DNA of 64,000 nucleotides from Edaphobacter acidisoli (GTDB lineage: Bacteria; Acidobacteriota; Terriglobia; Terriglobales; Acidobacteriaceae): assembly GCF_014642855.1 (NCBI RefSeq), contig NZ_BMJB01000001.1, positions 1,364,001 through 1,428,000 of the forward strand, given 5' to 3'. Position 1 is the stretch's first letter. Each line of letters begins with the position of its first letter. Below the pieces are notes generated by a model. That model did not search any database. It worked only from the letters and a program-made list of their open reading frames with translations, and was not told the DNA's origin. The position numbers and the translations under genes were made by a program. Shown here piece by piece: positions 15,970 to 24,086 of this stretch.

Positions 15970-18366
15970 TTACCGGTTGCCGCCGCCCTGCGGAGCGCCC
16001 GGCCCCTTGCGGCCACGACGACGCCGTCCACCACGACGATTACCCTGACCACCCGGACGGCCTTGCCCCTGGCCCTGTCCGCCAGCCGGCACTGGAGCCT
16101 CGGCGCGGTTGAAGTTCGGCTCATCCTCGGCCTCATCTCCCTCCTCGTCGAAGTCCTCCTCGTCCTCGCCGTCGACTTCCTCTGCATCAGCCGCGTGTCC
16201 GCCACGCGTCTGCGGAGCAGCCTCCGCGCCATTGCCATTCGGAGCAGCCGCACCAACTTCCGGCAACCCAAGCTTGGCTCGCTGCTCACGCAACACTGCC
16301 TTGCGCGACAGCTTGATGCGGTTGCCTTCAATCGCCAGCACCTTCACCAGAATCTGATCGCCCTCGCGCAGTTCGTCCTTCACTTCCTTCACGCGATGCT
16401 CTGCAATCTCCGAGACGTGCAGCAAGCCATCGGTACCGGGGAAGATCTCAACAAACGCACCGAACTCCGCAATCCGCACTACCTTACCGAGGTAGGTCTT
16501 CCCAACCTCAGGCACAGCCGTGATGTCGCCTATCATCTGCAGCGCGCGCGCCAGACCATCCGCATCGCTCGAAGCCACATTCACGCGGCCCGTATCGTCC
16601 ACGTCGATCTTTACGCCCGTCGCATCGATGATTCCGCGAATCACCTTGCCGCCCGGCCCGATCAGATCGCGAATCTTATCCGTCGGAATCTGTAGCGTAT
16701 GAATCCGCGGAGCAAACTGCGACTTCTCCTTGCTCGCACCCGCGATCACCGCATCCATCTTGTCCAGCAGGAATAGCCGTCCCTTGCGCGCCTGCTCCAG
16801 CGCCTCGCGCATAATCTGCGGCGTAATCCCCATGATCTTGATGTCCATCTGGAGCGCCGTAATCCCATTGCGCGTACCGGCAACCTTGAAGTCCATGTCC
16901 CCGTAGTGATCTTCCGCACCAGCAATATCGGTCAGAACAGCGTACTTGTCGCCCTCCTTCACCAACCCCATCGCCACGCCGGCAACCGAGCCCTTCAGCT
17001 CAATGCCCGCCTGCATCAGCGACAGCGACGCACCGCACACCGTCGCCATCGACGACGACCCATTCGACTCCAGAATGTCCGACACCACCCGCAGCGTATA
17101 CGGAGACTGCGTCTCATCAGGCAGCACCGCCTCAATCGCCCGCGAAGCCAGCGCACCGTGTCCAATCTCGCGGCGACCCACGCCGCTCATCCTGCCCACT
17201 TCACCCACCGAGAACGGCGGGAAGTTGTAGTGCAGCATGAACCGTCGCTTGACCTCGCCCTCGTAGCTCTCCAGCCGCTGCGCATCGTCCGTCGTGCCCA
17301 GCGTGGCCGATACCAGCGCCTGCGTCTCGCCACGTGTAAACACCGCCGACCCGTGCACTCGCGGCAGCACGCCTACTTCAATCGAGATCGGACGAATCTC
17401 ATCGAACGCGCGATGATCCGGACGAATCCGCTCATTCAGCACCTGCTCGCGGAAGATGTTCTCGCGCAGAATCTCGTAGTACTTGCCAAGCTTCTTGAGC
17501 GCGGCCGTGTCCTCCGGCGCAATCTCCGCCTTCAGCTCGTCCTTCAGCTCCTTCACCTTCGCGTAGCTCTCAAACTTCGGATGCTTCTTCGTATCCAGCG
17601 CATCCTTCAGCCGCGCGCCAATCTTCGCAGTCAGAGCGGCCAGATATTCCTTATCGATCTCGACCGCCGTCACCAGCCGCTTCTGCTTGCCCGCGCGCGC
17701 AACCAGGTCTTCAATCGCTACACAGATCTTTTTGATCTCCGTGTGCGCAAACTCAATCGCGTCCACCACGCGCTCTTCAGCCACTTCATTCGCGCCCGAC
17801 TCAATCATCACAATGCCGTCCTTCGTGCCGACGACCATGATGTTCAGCTTGCTCTTCGCACGCTCCGTATATGTCGGGTTCACGATGAACTGGTCATCGA
17901 CCAATCCAATCCGCACCGCGCCCACCGGCCCGTGGAACGGGATATCGCTCAGCGCCAGCGCGCAGCTCGCGCCGTTGATGCCCAGCACATCGGGGTCATT
18001 CTCCTTGTCCGCCGAGTACACAAACGCAACCACCTGCGTCTCATTGCGGAACGCCTCCGGAAACAGCGGACGAATCGGGCGATCGATCTGACGGCTCGTC
18101 AGGATCTCCTTCTCGCTCGGCCTTCCCTCACGCTTGATGAACCCGCCCGGAATGCGTCCACCCGCATAGGTGAACTCGCGGTACTCCACGGTCAGCGGGA
18201 AGAAGTCGATGCCTTCCTTCGGCTCAGGCGAAGCCACAGCCGTCGAAAGCACCACATTGTCGCCGCTCGAAACCAGCGCTGCGCCGGAGGCCTGCTTGGC
18301 CAACCGTCCCGTCTCAAATTTAATCTGCCTGCCACCAGCAAGCTCTACTGTCACGTCCTGTTTCAT
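15970..18366 (-). CDS. pnp: Polynucleotide phosphorylase with acidic and Arg/Gly-rich tail
   Basis: PNPase is the trimeric 3'-5' phosphorolytic exoribonuclease of the RNA degradosome. The 798 residues contain two RNase PH-like cores, a KH domain (GPGGKVIRGI) and an S1 domain (VGKTYLGKVVRIAEFGAFVE). The core ends near residue 700; the remaining roughly 90 residues are an acidic block (VDGEDEEDFDEEGDEAEDE) followed by a Gln/Gly/Arg-rich tail with RRGGRRRRGRKG. This tail goes beyond the usual length and may bind RNA or partner proteins. rpsO lies upstream on the same strand, as in many bacteria, separated by a terminator-like hairpin. Confidence 0.95.
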   Translation of the reverse strand: MKQDVTVELAGGRQIKFETGRLAKQASGAALVSSGDNVVLSTAVASPEPKEGIDFFPLTVEYREFTYAGGRIPGGFIKREGRPSEKEILTSRQIDRPIRPLFPEAFRNETQVVAFVYSADKENDPDVLGINGASCALALSDIPFHGPVGAVRIGLVDDQFIVNPTYTERAKSKLNIMVVGTKDGIVMIESGANEVAEERVVDAIEFAHTEIKKICVAIEDLVARAGKQKRLVTAVEIDKEYLAALTAKIGARLKDALDTKKHPKFESYAKVKELKDELKAEIAPEDTAALKKLGKYYEILRENIFREQVLNERIRPDHRAFDEIRPISIEVGVLPRVHGSAVFTRGETQALVSATLGTTDDAQRLESYEGEVKRRFMLHYNFPPFSVGEVGRMSGVGRREIGHGALASRAIEAVLPDETQSPYTLRVVSDILESNGSSSMATVCGASLSLMQAGIELKGSVAGVAMGLVKEGDKYAVLTDIAGAEDHYGDMDFKVAGTRNGITALQMDIKIMGITPQIMREALEQARKGRLFLLDKMDAVIAGASKEKSQFAPRIHTLQIPTDKIRDLIGPGGKVIRGIIDATGVKIDVDDTGRVNVASSDADGLARALQMIGDITAVPEVGKTYLGKVVRIAEFGAFVEIFPGTDGLLHVSEIAEHRVKEVKDELREGDQILVKVLAIEGNRIKLSRKAVLREQRAKLGLPEVGAAAPNGNGAEAAPQTRGGHAADAEEVDGEDEEDFDEEGDEAEDEPNFNRAEAPVPAGGQGQGQGRPGGQGNRRGGRRRRGRKGPGAPQGGGNR

Positions 18367-18672
18367 ATCGTCTCTCTTTTCTATCGTTCGTCTTTAAGCT
18401 TGTGTCGCGCCGTCACTCTGGCGGGCGCGAAAAAAGCGCAACCCGGCGTGGCCACTATCTGGCCGCCAGACTGCGCTCGTTGAAAATTGAATGTTGTGGC
18501 ATGGATCCATCGTCGCCGAAGCTCGAAACCAGGCAGCACAACACTGGGCCCGCCATTGTCAGCGACTCCAGCCACAAGACCCGCTTAGGTCTTGCACGAA
18601 GTTCGCCGCCAGATAAGGTCGGGCCATGTGTGCTTCCATGCTGTAACGGTGCTCCGGACAGGATGCTCGGGG
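18367..18672. other. pnp leader / rpsO-pnp intergenic region
   Basis: This 306-base stretch holds the terminator-like hairpin at 18430-18476 and otherwise no reading frame I support. It should contain the pnp promoter or leader; in E. coli the equivalent region carries an RNase III-processed stem used for pnp autoregulation. I cannot identify such a site beyond the hairpin. Confidence 0.5.
18430..18476 (-). terminator. Intrinsic terminator between rpsO and pnp
   Basis: On the minus strand a stem starting GCGCA and ending TGCGC, with an internal GGCG...CGCC and GGCC...GGCC pairing, is followed directly by TTTTTT. It lies 64 bases before the pnp start and about 200 bases after the rpsO stop, so it may end rpsO transcripts or attenuate read-through into pnp. 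Confidence 0.7.
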
Positions 18673-18939
18673 TTACTTGCGGATTCCCAGTTTGCCGATG
18701 ACCTCACGATACCGGTCAGCGTCATTCCGCTTCAGGTAGTCGAGCAGACGGCGACGCTTGCTCACCAGCATCAGCAAGCCGCGGCGCGATCCGTGGTCCT
18801 TCTTGTGTTCCTTGAAGTGCTCGGTCAACTGTCCGATGCGCTCGCTCAAAATGGCGATCTGCACCTCCGGACTTCCCGTGTCCGAATCATGCGTGCGAAA
18901 TTTTTCAATAATGTCGGTCTTCTTGGCGGGTGCTAGCAC
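18673..18939 (-). CDS. rpsO: 30S ribosomal protein S15
   Basis: The 88-residue protein has the S15 signature [19 protein letters not shown] and [20 protein letters not shown]15 binds 16S rRNA helix junctions early in small-subunit assembly. Translation starts at GTG 18939 (MLAPAKKTD), with AGGAGTAGG upstream. It sits directly before pnp on the same strand. Confidence 0.97.
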   Translation of the reverse strand: MLAPAKKTDIIEKFRTHDSDTGSPEVQIAILSERIGQLTEHFKEHKKDHGSRRGLLMLVSKRRRLLDYLKRNDADRYREVIGKLGIRK

Positions 18940-19173
18940 AGCGGTTCCTACTCCTGATCTCTTCTAATCACTCTCGTGTTCTAACTAGAATAGCATCGCT
19001 TCCGCGCACACGGCAATAAATCCAGACGCAAACATTTCCAGCACAATCAAACATTTGCGCCTCATCGTTGAACACCGCAGGCATACCATCTCACCTTGAA
19101 TTGCCATCCTGTGCGAAGCCGCAGAACGAGCTGACAGTCAGCTCTTTCGCTAACTTGCTAACTCGCTGACTCT

Positions 19174-19866
19174 TCACCCCACATTCGTCCGCAAAAACTC
19201 AAGCGTCCGCTCCCGCGCCAGCTTCGCCGCCGCCTCACGATACTTCGCCGGGTCCGCGGCGCGGTTGAACGCATGGTCCGCGCCCTTGTAAATAAACACC
19301 TCCACCTCAGGATGCGCCTTCTTCACCGGCTCCACCTGCTCCGGCCCAATATGCGAGTCATCGGCGCCAATATGAATCATCACCGGGCAGCTCGGCTCCT
19401 CCGACGCATACTTCCCAATTCCGCCGGGGTAGTAGCACACGCAGCAGGCCGGCTGCACCTTCAGCGTCTCGCCGCGCGTCGCCGTCACCCAGCTCATCAA
19501 CCCGCCATAGCAATACCCAATCACGCCAATCGCATTACCAACCGTCTTCCTGGCAAACTCAAACGCCGCCGCAACGTCCTTCATCTGCACCTCAGGATTG
19601 AGCTTCCCATAAAGCTCATACGCCTTCTTCGAATCCTCGCCCGTATACTGCAACTCCAACCCACGCTCAAACCGGTCAAACAACGCCGGAGCGACCACCA
19701 GATACCCATCCTTCGCATACCCATCCGCCACACCGCGAATATGCGAATTGATCCCGAAGATCTCCTGCACCAGCACCACCGCACCCCTCGGCGCGCCCGC
19801 AGGATGCGCAACGTACGCCTCCAGCTCATGCCCATCCACAGCCGTTAACTTCACCCGCTCGCTCAT
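19174..19866 (-). CDS. Dienelactone hydrolase family protein
   Basis: The 230-residue alpha/beta hydrolase has the dienelactone hydrolase nucleophile motif GYCYGG, with Cys in place of Ser, an Asp in HIGADDSHI and a His in GADHAF, completing the triad. Such enzymes open lactone rings in aromatic degradation, but many act on other esters, and no aromatic-degradation genes are nearby. ATG 19866 has an AGAGGATGG ribosome-binding site. A perfect 17-base palindrome (19129-19145) lies just downstream. Confidence 0.9.
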   Translation of the reverse strand: MSERVKLTAVDGHELEAYVAHPAGAPRGAVVLVQEIFGINSHIRGVADGYAKDGYLVVAPALFDRFERGLELQYTGEDSKKAYELYGKLNPEVQMKDVAAAFEFARKTVGNAIGVIGYCYGGLMSWVTATRGETLKVQPACCVCYYPGGIGKYASEEPSCPVMIHIGADDSHIGPEQVEPVKKAHPEVEVFIYKGADHAFNRAADPAKYREAAAKLARERTLEFLRTNVG

Positions 19867-19910
19867 CGTTCCATCCTCTCTTTGCTAGTCTCCATCTCTA
19901 CTGCCCAACC

Positions 19911-19988
19911 AACGCCGTTGCCGTTGTCTTTGCTGTTGTCGTTGCCTTGCCGTTGTCTTTGCCTTTGCCGTTGCTGTTGTCGTTGTCA
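19911..19988. repeat. Hexamer-like GTTGCC/GTTGTC tandem repeat
   Basis: Degenerate six-base units such as GTTGCC, GTTGTC and TTTGCT run in tandem for about 80 bases. It is non-coding and lies upstream of the dienelactone hydrolase gene. Confidence 0.75.
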
Positions 19989-20002
19989 TTATTCCTGAGA
20001 TA

Positions 20003-20023
20003 GGCCCGGACTTCAGTCCGGGC
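20003..20023. repeat. Perfect GCCCGGACT inverted repeat
   Basis: GCCCGGACT and AGTCCGGGC pair around a two-base centre, forming a tight hairpin just beyond the terminator of the hypothetical gene at 20063. Confidence 0.6.
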
Positions 20024-20032
20024 ACACCAGCC

Positions 20033-20059
20033 AAAAAAAAACAGGGGCTTTAGCCCCTG
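20033..20059 (-). terminator. Rho-independent terminator of the 76-aa gene
   Basis: On the minus strand CAGGGGCT/AGCCCCTG form a hairpin with a two-base loop, followed by nine T. It starts three bases after the stop codon of the gene at 20063-20293. Confidence 0.88.
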
Positions 20060-20062
20060 GGA

Positions 20063-20293
20063 CTACTCCCTCCGCTCCGGCTCCGCATACTGCTTCATCT
20101 CGCCGGTCCAACGCAGAAACCGCATCACCTGCCGCTTCTCTTTCCAGAACATCTCCCAGAAATCCTTCAGCTCCACCGACTCAGCCCACTTCCCCGAGTA
20201 AGTCTCCAGCCGCCAGCGCAGGTACTTGCTCCGCCACGGCCGCAGTCGATCGCCCCGCGTCGCGTTCCACAAAAATCGAATGCTCTCAATCAT
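20063..20293 (-). CDS. Small basic hypothetical protein (76 aa)
   Basis: The protein starts MIESIRFLWNATRGDRLRPW and is rich in Arg, Trp and Tyr, with no signal or Cys motif. A TTGGAG ribosome-binding sequence precedes ATG 20293, TATACT lies 9 bases upstream of it, and a strong terminator follows the stop. These controls make it a convincing gene of unknown function. The 12 codons upstream have no support. Confidence 0.75.
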   Translation of the reverse strand: MIESIRFLWNATRGDRLRPWRSKYLRWRLETYSGKWAESVELKDFWEMFWKEKRQVMRFLRWTGEMKQYAEPERRE

Positions 20294-20393
20294 CTCCAAA
20301 CCAGTATAAGAGGCGCACGAAGGCGGCAATGAAATCCCCGTTCCATTCAGATGCAGGATTTTAGGTAAAGAGGTGCAACGCAGAGATCACACC

Positions 20394-21593
20394 CTACGAT
20401 GGCTGCTGCATCCGCTGCCCCGGCGCAACCGGCGGCGCGCCTATCTGCGGATTGCTCTGCGGATTACCCTGCTGCGGCGGCCCCATCGTCGGCCCCGTCT
20501 GCGACGCCGGCAGGTCCACATCCGGTGCACTTGGCGGCGCAGGAATCGGCTGTGCTGTAGGCTGCTTGTCCGTGCTGTTCGGGAACTGCACCTTGCCCTC
20601 GCCGCCAGCCGGAATCGGCTCACCCGGCTTGCGCAACGTGGGCGGGGCCTGCCGCCCTGAGCCCGGCTGCTGATCGCCCAGCGAAATCTCCCGCGTCGGC
20701 GGTCCAGGATTGTATCCGCCCATCTCATCCTGATCGTGAACCTCAAGCGGCTTGCCCAGCGCCGCAATCTCCACGCGCGTCACACGATCTCCCTGAAACC
20801 GGATGAAGCGCACCGTCTGCGGCACATGCCCGTATATCCAATCCTCATGTATCGGAGCATTCGGATCGCCATTCTCATGTTCGCGGACTTTGTTCTCCGG
20901 CTCGCCCAGCGCCGCCAGCACCATGCGCTGGTTCATCCCCACCAACACCTTGTGCTCTTCAATCGAAGTCTTCACCAGCGGCGGCAGCGTATCCGCGTAT
21001 GCCTCCGCCGAGTTCTTCACCCCAAAATCAATCACCGGCGCCAGCAACGACTTCACCTCTGGAGCCGAAATCGCAGGAATATATCCCGGAAAGACCAGCG
21101 TAATCCGCGACCCCGTCGCCTGGTCCATGATCGTCTGTCCCACTACATTGCTGTCGTTCAGTTGAACGTGCCGCAGAAAACGGTGCTTCACATAAGGCCC
21201 GCCGTTCAGGTCCAGAATGATGCGGTCACCCTTGAACTCCATGCTGGTAATCATCACGCGGCCGCCCAACTCAACCGCCTGCCCCTTCGTGTAGAGCAGT
21301 TGCCTGTACTCAGTCGGCCCCGGCGACAACGGCCCATTCGCATCCAGCTTCATCGCCGCCGTCACCGGCAGCGCTATATGCGCGAAGCCCTGCTCATCTT
21401 CCAGATTGCGAACCAGCTCTCTCCGTCCAAGCTCCGTCAGCTTGTCTTTCGAGAGAGGAACATGCGTGGGAGTAAAGCTCGTCTTGATTCCATCCGTAGC
21501 GGACGCTTCGCCCACAACAAACACCTGAGCCCTCGCCGCAGTTGCGCTGAGAGCCAGCACCACAACCACCAGAGACCATGTGCGCAGTGCCAT
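20394..21593 (-). CDS. Exported hypothetical protein with BamE/SmpA-like segment and Pro-rich tail
   Basis: A 399-residue protein with a clear signal peptide (cleavage after ATAARA). The middle region includes VGMNQRMVLAALGEPENKV and EDWIYG, similar in pattern to the SmpA/BamE-type fold found in outer-membrane-associated proteins. From about residue 300 the sequence becomes Pro/Gln/Gly-rich and is likely disordered. The GTGAGGTG sequence upstream of ATG 21593 is a good ribosome-binding site. A periplasmic or envelope role is likely, but the specific function is unknown. Confidence 0.75.
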   Translation of the reverse strand: MALRTWSLVVVVLALSATAARAQVFVVGEASATDGIKTSFTPTHVPLSKDKLTELGRRELVRNLEDEQGFAHIALPVTAAMKLDANGPLSPGPTEYRQLLYTKGQAVELGGRVMITSMEFKGDRIILDLNGGPYVKHRFLRHVQLNDSNVVGQTIMDQATGSRITLVFPGYIPAISAPEVKSLLAPVIDFGVKNSAEAYADTLPPLVKTSIEEHKVLVGMNQRMVLAALGEPENKVREHENGDPNAPIHEDWIYGHVPQTVRFIRFQGDRVTRVEIAALGKPLEVHDQDEMGGYNPGPPTREISLGDQQPGSGRQAPPTLRKPGEPIPAGGEGKVQFPNSTDKQPTAQPIPAPPSAPDVDLPASQTGPTMGPPQQGNPQSNPQIGAPPVAPGQRMQQPS

Positions 21594-21740
21594 ACAAGCA
21601 CCTCACGGATACCAACAGCTTGCGCCTTCTCTTCTCTTTTGACAAGTGCCCGCCAGCCACACTCAGTCAATTAAGTTTCATGCCATGCGTTCGCTCTCAT
21701 ATTTCCCGGGTGCCTCAAGACGCAGCGGCGGGGGTAGGGT

Positions 21741-22760
21741 CTACTTCGTCTCATCCGTCGGCGGAGGCCCACTTGGCGCAGGCAGAATCTGCACCAGCCC
21801 ACCCGGCCTCGCCTGCTCTTCCATCGCCGCATGCACCGCAGGAGGCTTCGCCTCCATCGGATACCCGCCCGGCACCGGAGCCTCATACGTGTAGTGCCAC
21901 GCATAGTCACGCGTCGCCCGCACCAGCACCGCCATCGCGACCACCAGCACCACCCCCGTCAGCAACGCAGCCTCCGGCCCGTAATCGCCGCCCGTCAGCC
22001 ACTCACGCCCAATCGCCCGCGTCTGCACCACGGTCGAAAACGTCACCAGCCCGCTCACCGGAAGCCCGAACAGCACTCCCATGCTCGCGTTCCACCCAAA
22101 ATGCAGCCCCCACGGCAGCCACAACCCACGCGTCCGCAGCCACGCAATCGAAAGCAGCACGCCCGCCAGCATCGTAATCAGCGTGCTGATCCACGTAGCA
22201 TCGGGGTTCAGCAGATGCATCGCGCCAAACAGAAACGCCATGACGATCGTCGCCTTCACCGGCCCGATCGCTTCAATCAAACGCCTGAAAGGAAATCCTC
22301 GAAACGCAACCTCTTCGGCCAGCGCCGCGGCGGCCAGCGTCAACAGGTTGATGATCGCCAGCTCATACGAACGAAACCCCGTCCAGAACCGCACATGCAA
22401 CGCTCCAGCCAGCGCCATCGGCAGCACCGCCACTGCGACCGCTCCCCAGCCAATCGCAGCGCCAACGGCCCACTCCCTGCGCGAAGTCGCACGCCGCGGC
22501 AACCCCAGCACCTCTCGCGCAGTCGCGGAGCCAAGTGAAATCGCCTGCAGCAACGAAAATCCCACCCACAGCAAAAACACGAAGAAGAGCGCACTCAGCA
22601 GATATCGCTCCGCTCCCATGTCGAATGCCATCGAGATGCCGCTGGCCGCGCGCGCCGCCAGCCCCTGCGCCGCCAGCACCCACGCCACCGACGTGATGAA
22701 CAGCGCAAACTGAAACACGCGCCCCGTACGCTCCCGTGGTGTCGAATCAAACGCCTGCAA
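21741..22760 (-). CDS. CPBP family intramembrane metalloprotease
   Basis: The 339-residue membrane protein has the CAAX-protease/bacteriocin-processing (CPBP) motifs: EEVAFRGF (EExxxR), FGAMHL with its His, and GLHFGWN with the second His. About eight membrane helices are visible. Family members cut prenylated or other membrane substrates, or protect against bacteriocins; the substrate here is unknown. The start looks like TTG 22760, with GGAGCGG upstream. Confidence 0.87.
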   Translation of the reverse strand: MQAFDSTPRERTGRVFQFALFITSVAWVLAAQGLAARAASGISMAFDMGAERYLLSALFFVFLLWVGFSLLQAISLGSATAREVLGLPRRATSRREWAVGAAIGWGAVAVAVLPMALAGALHVRFWTGFRSYELAIINLLTLAAAALAEEVAFRGFPFRRLIEAIGPVKATIVMAFLFGAMHLLNPDATWISTLITMLAGVLLSIAWLRTRGLWLPWGLHFGWNASMGVLFGLPVSGLVTFSTVVQTRAIGREWLTGGDYGPEAALLTGVVLVVAMAVLVRATRDYAWHYTYEAPVPGGYPMEAKPPAVHAAMEEQARPGGLVQILPAPSGPPPTDETK

Positions 22761-22861
22761 GTATCGCCGCTCCAGGACAGCGCACGAAGCATTGTGTCTT
22801 ATCGCTTCGAGTGCGCCGCTTTATTTTGTCCACTCCCGCATCGCCCGCAATATCTCGGTCT

Positions 22862-22912
22862 GTCATTCTGACCGTGAGCAACGCGAAGCGAAGAACCCCC
22901 GCATTTTGCTCG
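22862..22912. repeat. TCATTCTGA intergenic repeat, copy 2
   Basis: GTCATTCTGA, then GCGAAGCGAAGAACCCCC and GCATTT; a variant with an insertion after the first block. It lies between the CPBP protease gene and accA. Confidence 0.7.
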
Positions 22913-22942
22913 GAGCCGCAACCATCCTGCCCCCTGCAACAA

Positions 22943-23800
22943 CTAAACGACGTTATAAAACTGCGCTATATTGCGGAACTTCCTGTACCGCCGCTCCAGC
23001 AGCTCATCGAGCGAAAGCGCCCGCAGCTCGCCCATGTGATAGCGCAGCTTCTCATCCACAATCGCCATCGCCGCTGCCGGATCGTTGTGCGAGCCGCCCT
23101 CAGGCTCAGGCAACACGTCGTCCACGCAGCCGAGCTGCCGCACGCTGTCCGCCGTGTACTTCAGGGCCGACGCGGCATGCTGCTTCTTCCCCGCGTCCTT
23201 CCACATAATCGACGCGCATCCCTCCGGCGAGATCACCGAATAGATCGCGTTCTCGAGCATCAACACCTTGTCCGCCACGGCCAACGCCAGAGCGCCGCCC
23301 GAGCCGCCCTCGCCCGTAATCGTCGCAATCGTCGGCACTCGCAGCCGCGACATCTCTAGCAGGTTCCGCGCAATCGCCTCGCCCTGCCCGCGCTCCTCTG
23401 CGCCAATCCCCGGGTTCGCGCCCGCAAGATCAATGAACGTAAAGATCGGCCGCCCAAACTTCTCAGCAATCTTCATCGCACGCATCGCCTTGCGATAGCC
23501 CTCGGGATCGGGGCTGCCAAACTTGCGCGCCACACGCTCCTTCAGCGTGCGGCCCTTCAGGTTGCCGACCACCATCACCGGCTCGCCATGAAAATACGCC
23601 ATGCCGCAGCTCATGGCCGCGTCGTCGCCAAACGCGCGGTCGCCGTGGATCTCGCTGAAGTCGGTAAACAGTGCCTCGATAAAGTCCATCGGATAAGGGC
23701 GCTGCGGGTGCCGCGCCAGCTCCGTCTTGACCCACGCCTCGGGAGGCGGTTCCTCGACGTGCTGGGAATGAGTATGTCTGCCTGCTTCGTGTTCAGCCAT
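22943..23800 (-). CDS. accA: Acetyl-CoA carboxylase carboxyltransferase subunit alpha
   Basis: AccA pairs with AccD to transfer the carboxyl group from biotin to acetyl-CoA for fatty-acid synthesis. Typical blocks are present: RPYPMDFIEALF, GDRAFGDDAA, FIDLAGANPGIGAEERGQ and GEGGSGGALAL, followed by SPEGCASI. Start ATG 23800 gives 285 residues; compared with E. coli the N-terminal helical extension is shorter. A TATACG hexamer lies 6 bases before the ATG. accD is not in the window. Confidence 0.95.
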   Translation of the reverse strand: MAEHEAGRHTHSQHVEEPPPEAWVKTELARHPQRPYPMDFIEALFTDFSEIHGDRAFGDDAAMSCGMAYFHGEPVMVVGNLKGRTLKERVARKFGSPDPEGYRKAMRAMKIAEKFGRPIFTFIDLAGANPGIGAEERGQGEAIARNLLEMSRLRVPTIATITGEGGSGGALALAVADKVLMLENAIYSVISPEGCASIMWKDAGKKQHAASALKYTADSVRQLGCVDDVLPEPEGGSHNDPAAAMAIVDEKLRYHMGELRALSLDELLERRYRKFRNIAQFYNVV

Positions 23801-23905
23801 AATTATCGTATAGAGTCGTTCGTGCACCTACGATTGTACCGGCATTTCCCGATTGAGGTCAGACGCTTCCACTCAAAAGCATCGGCATCCGCTCCGATGA
23901 AAGCT

Positions 23906-24060
23906 GTCATCCTTCGCCGCAGCCGGAGGACCTGCTTTGCATCTCCATTTCGTAGACACTTTTGCTTTTGCACAGCGAAGCGGAGGAATCTGCTGTTCCT
24001 TCACCCGCCACAAACGTACGGGTGCCCCATCCATCGCGGCTTCATGCGATGGGTGGGAAA
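23906..24060. repeat. Composite repeat: CATCCTTCGCCG module plus GGGTGCCCCA hairpin
   Basis: The gap between accA and dnaE carries, in order, GTCATCCTTCGCCG, CGGAGGACCTGCTTT, GCGAAGCGGAGGAATCTGCT, CCACAAACG and GGGTGCCCCATCCATCGCG with a matching CGCGATGGGTGGG-like arm. The same order of blocks recurs at 55239-55357, and parts recur at 54588-54695. Confidence 0.75.
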
Positions 24061-24086
24061 GCAAACACTCGCTCACCCATCGTCCA

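Noticed and set aside
18940-19173. tRNA or small RNA gene in the rpsO upstream gap
   Set aside because: I looked for a cloverleaf and T-arm sequence and saw none; only a 17-base palindrome at 19129-19145 without a T-run.
19911-19988. CRISPR-like tandem repeat
   Set aside because: Units are about six bases, contiguous and without spacers; no cas genes are present.
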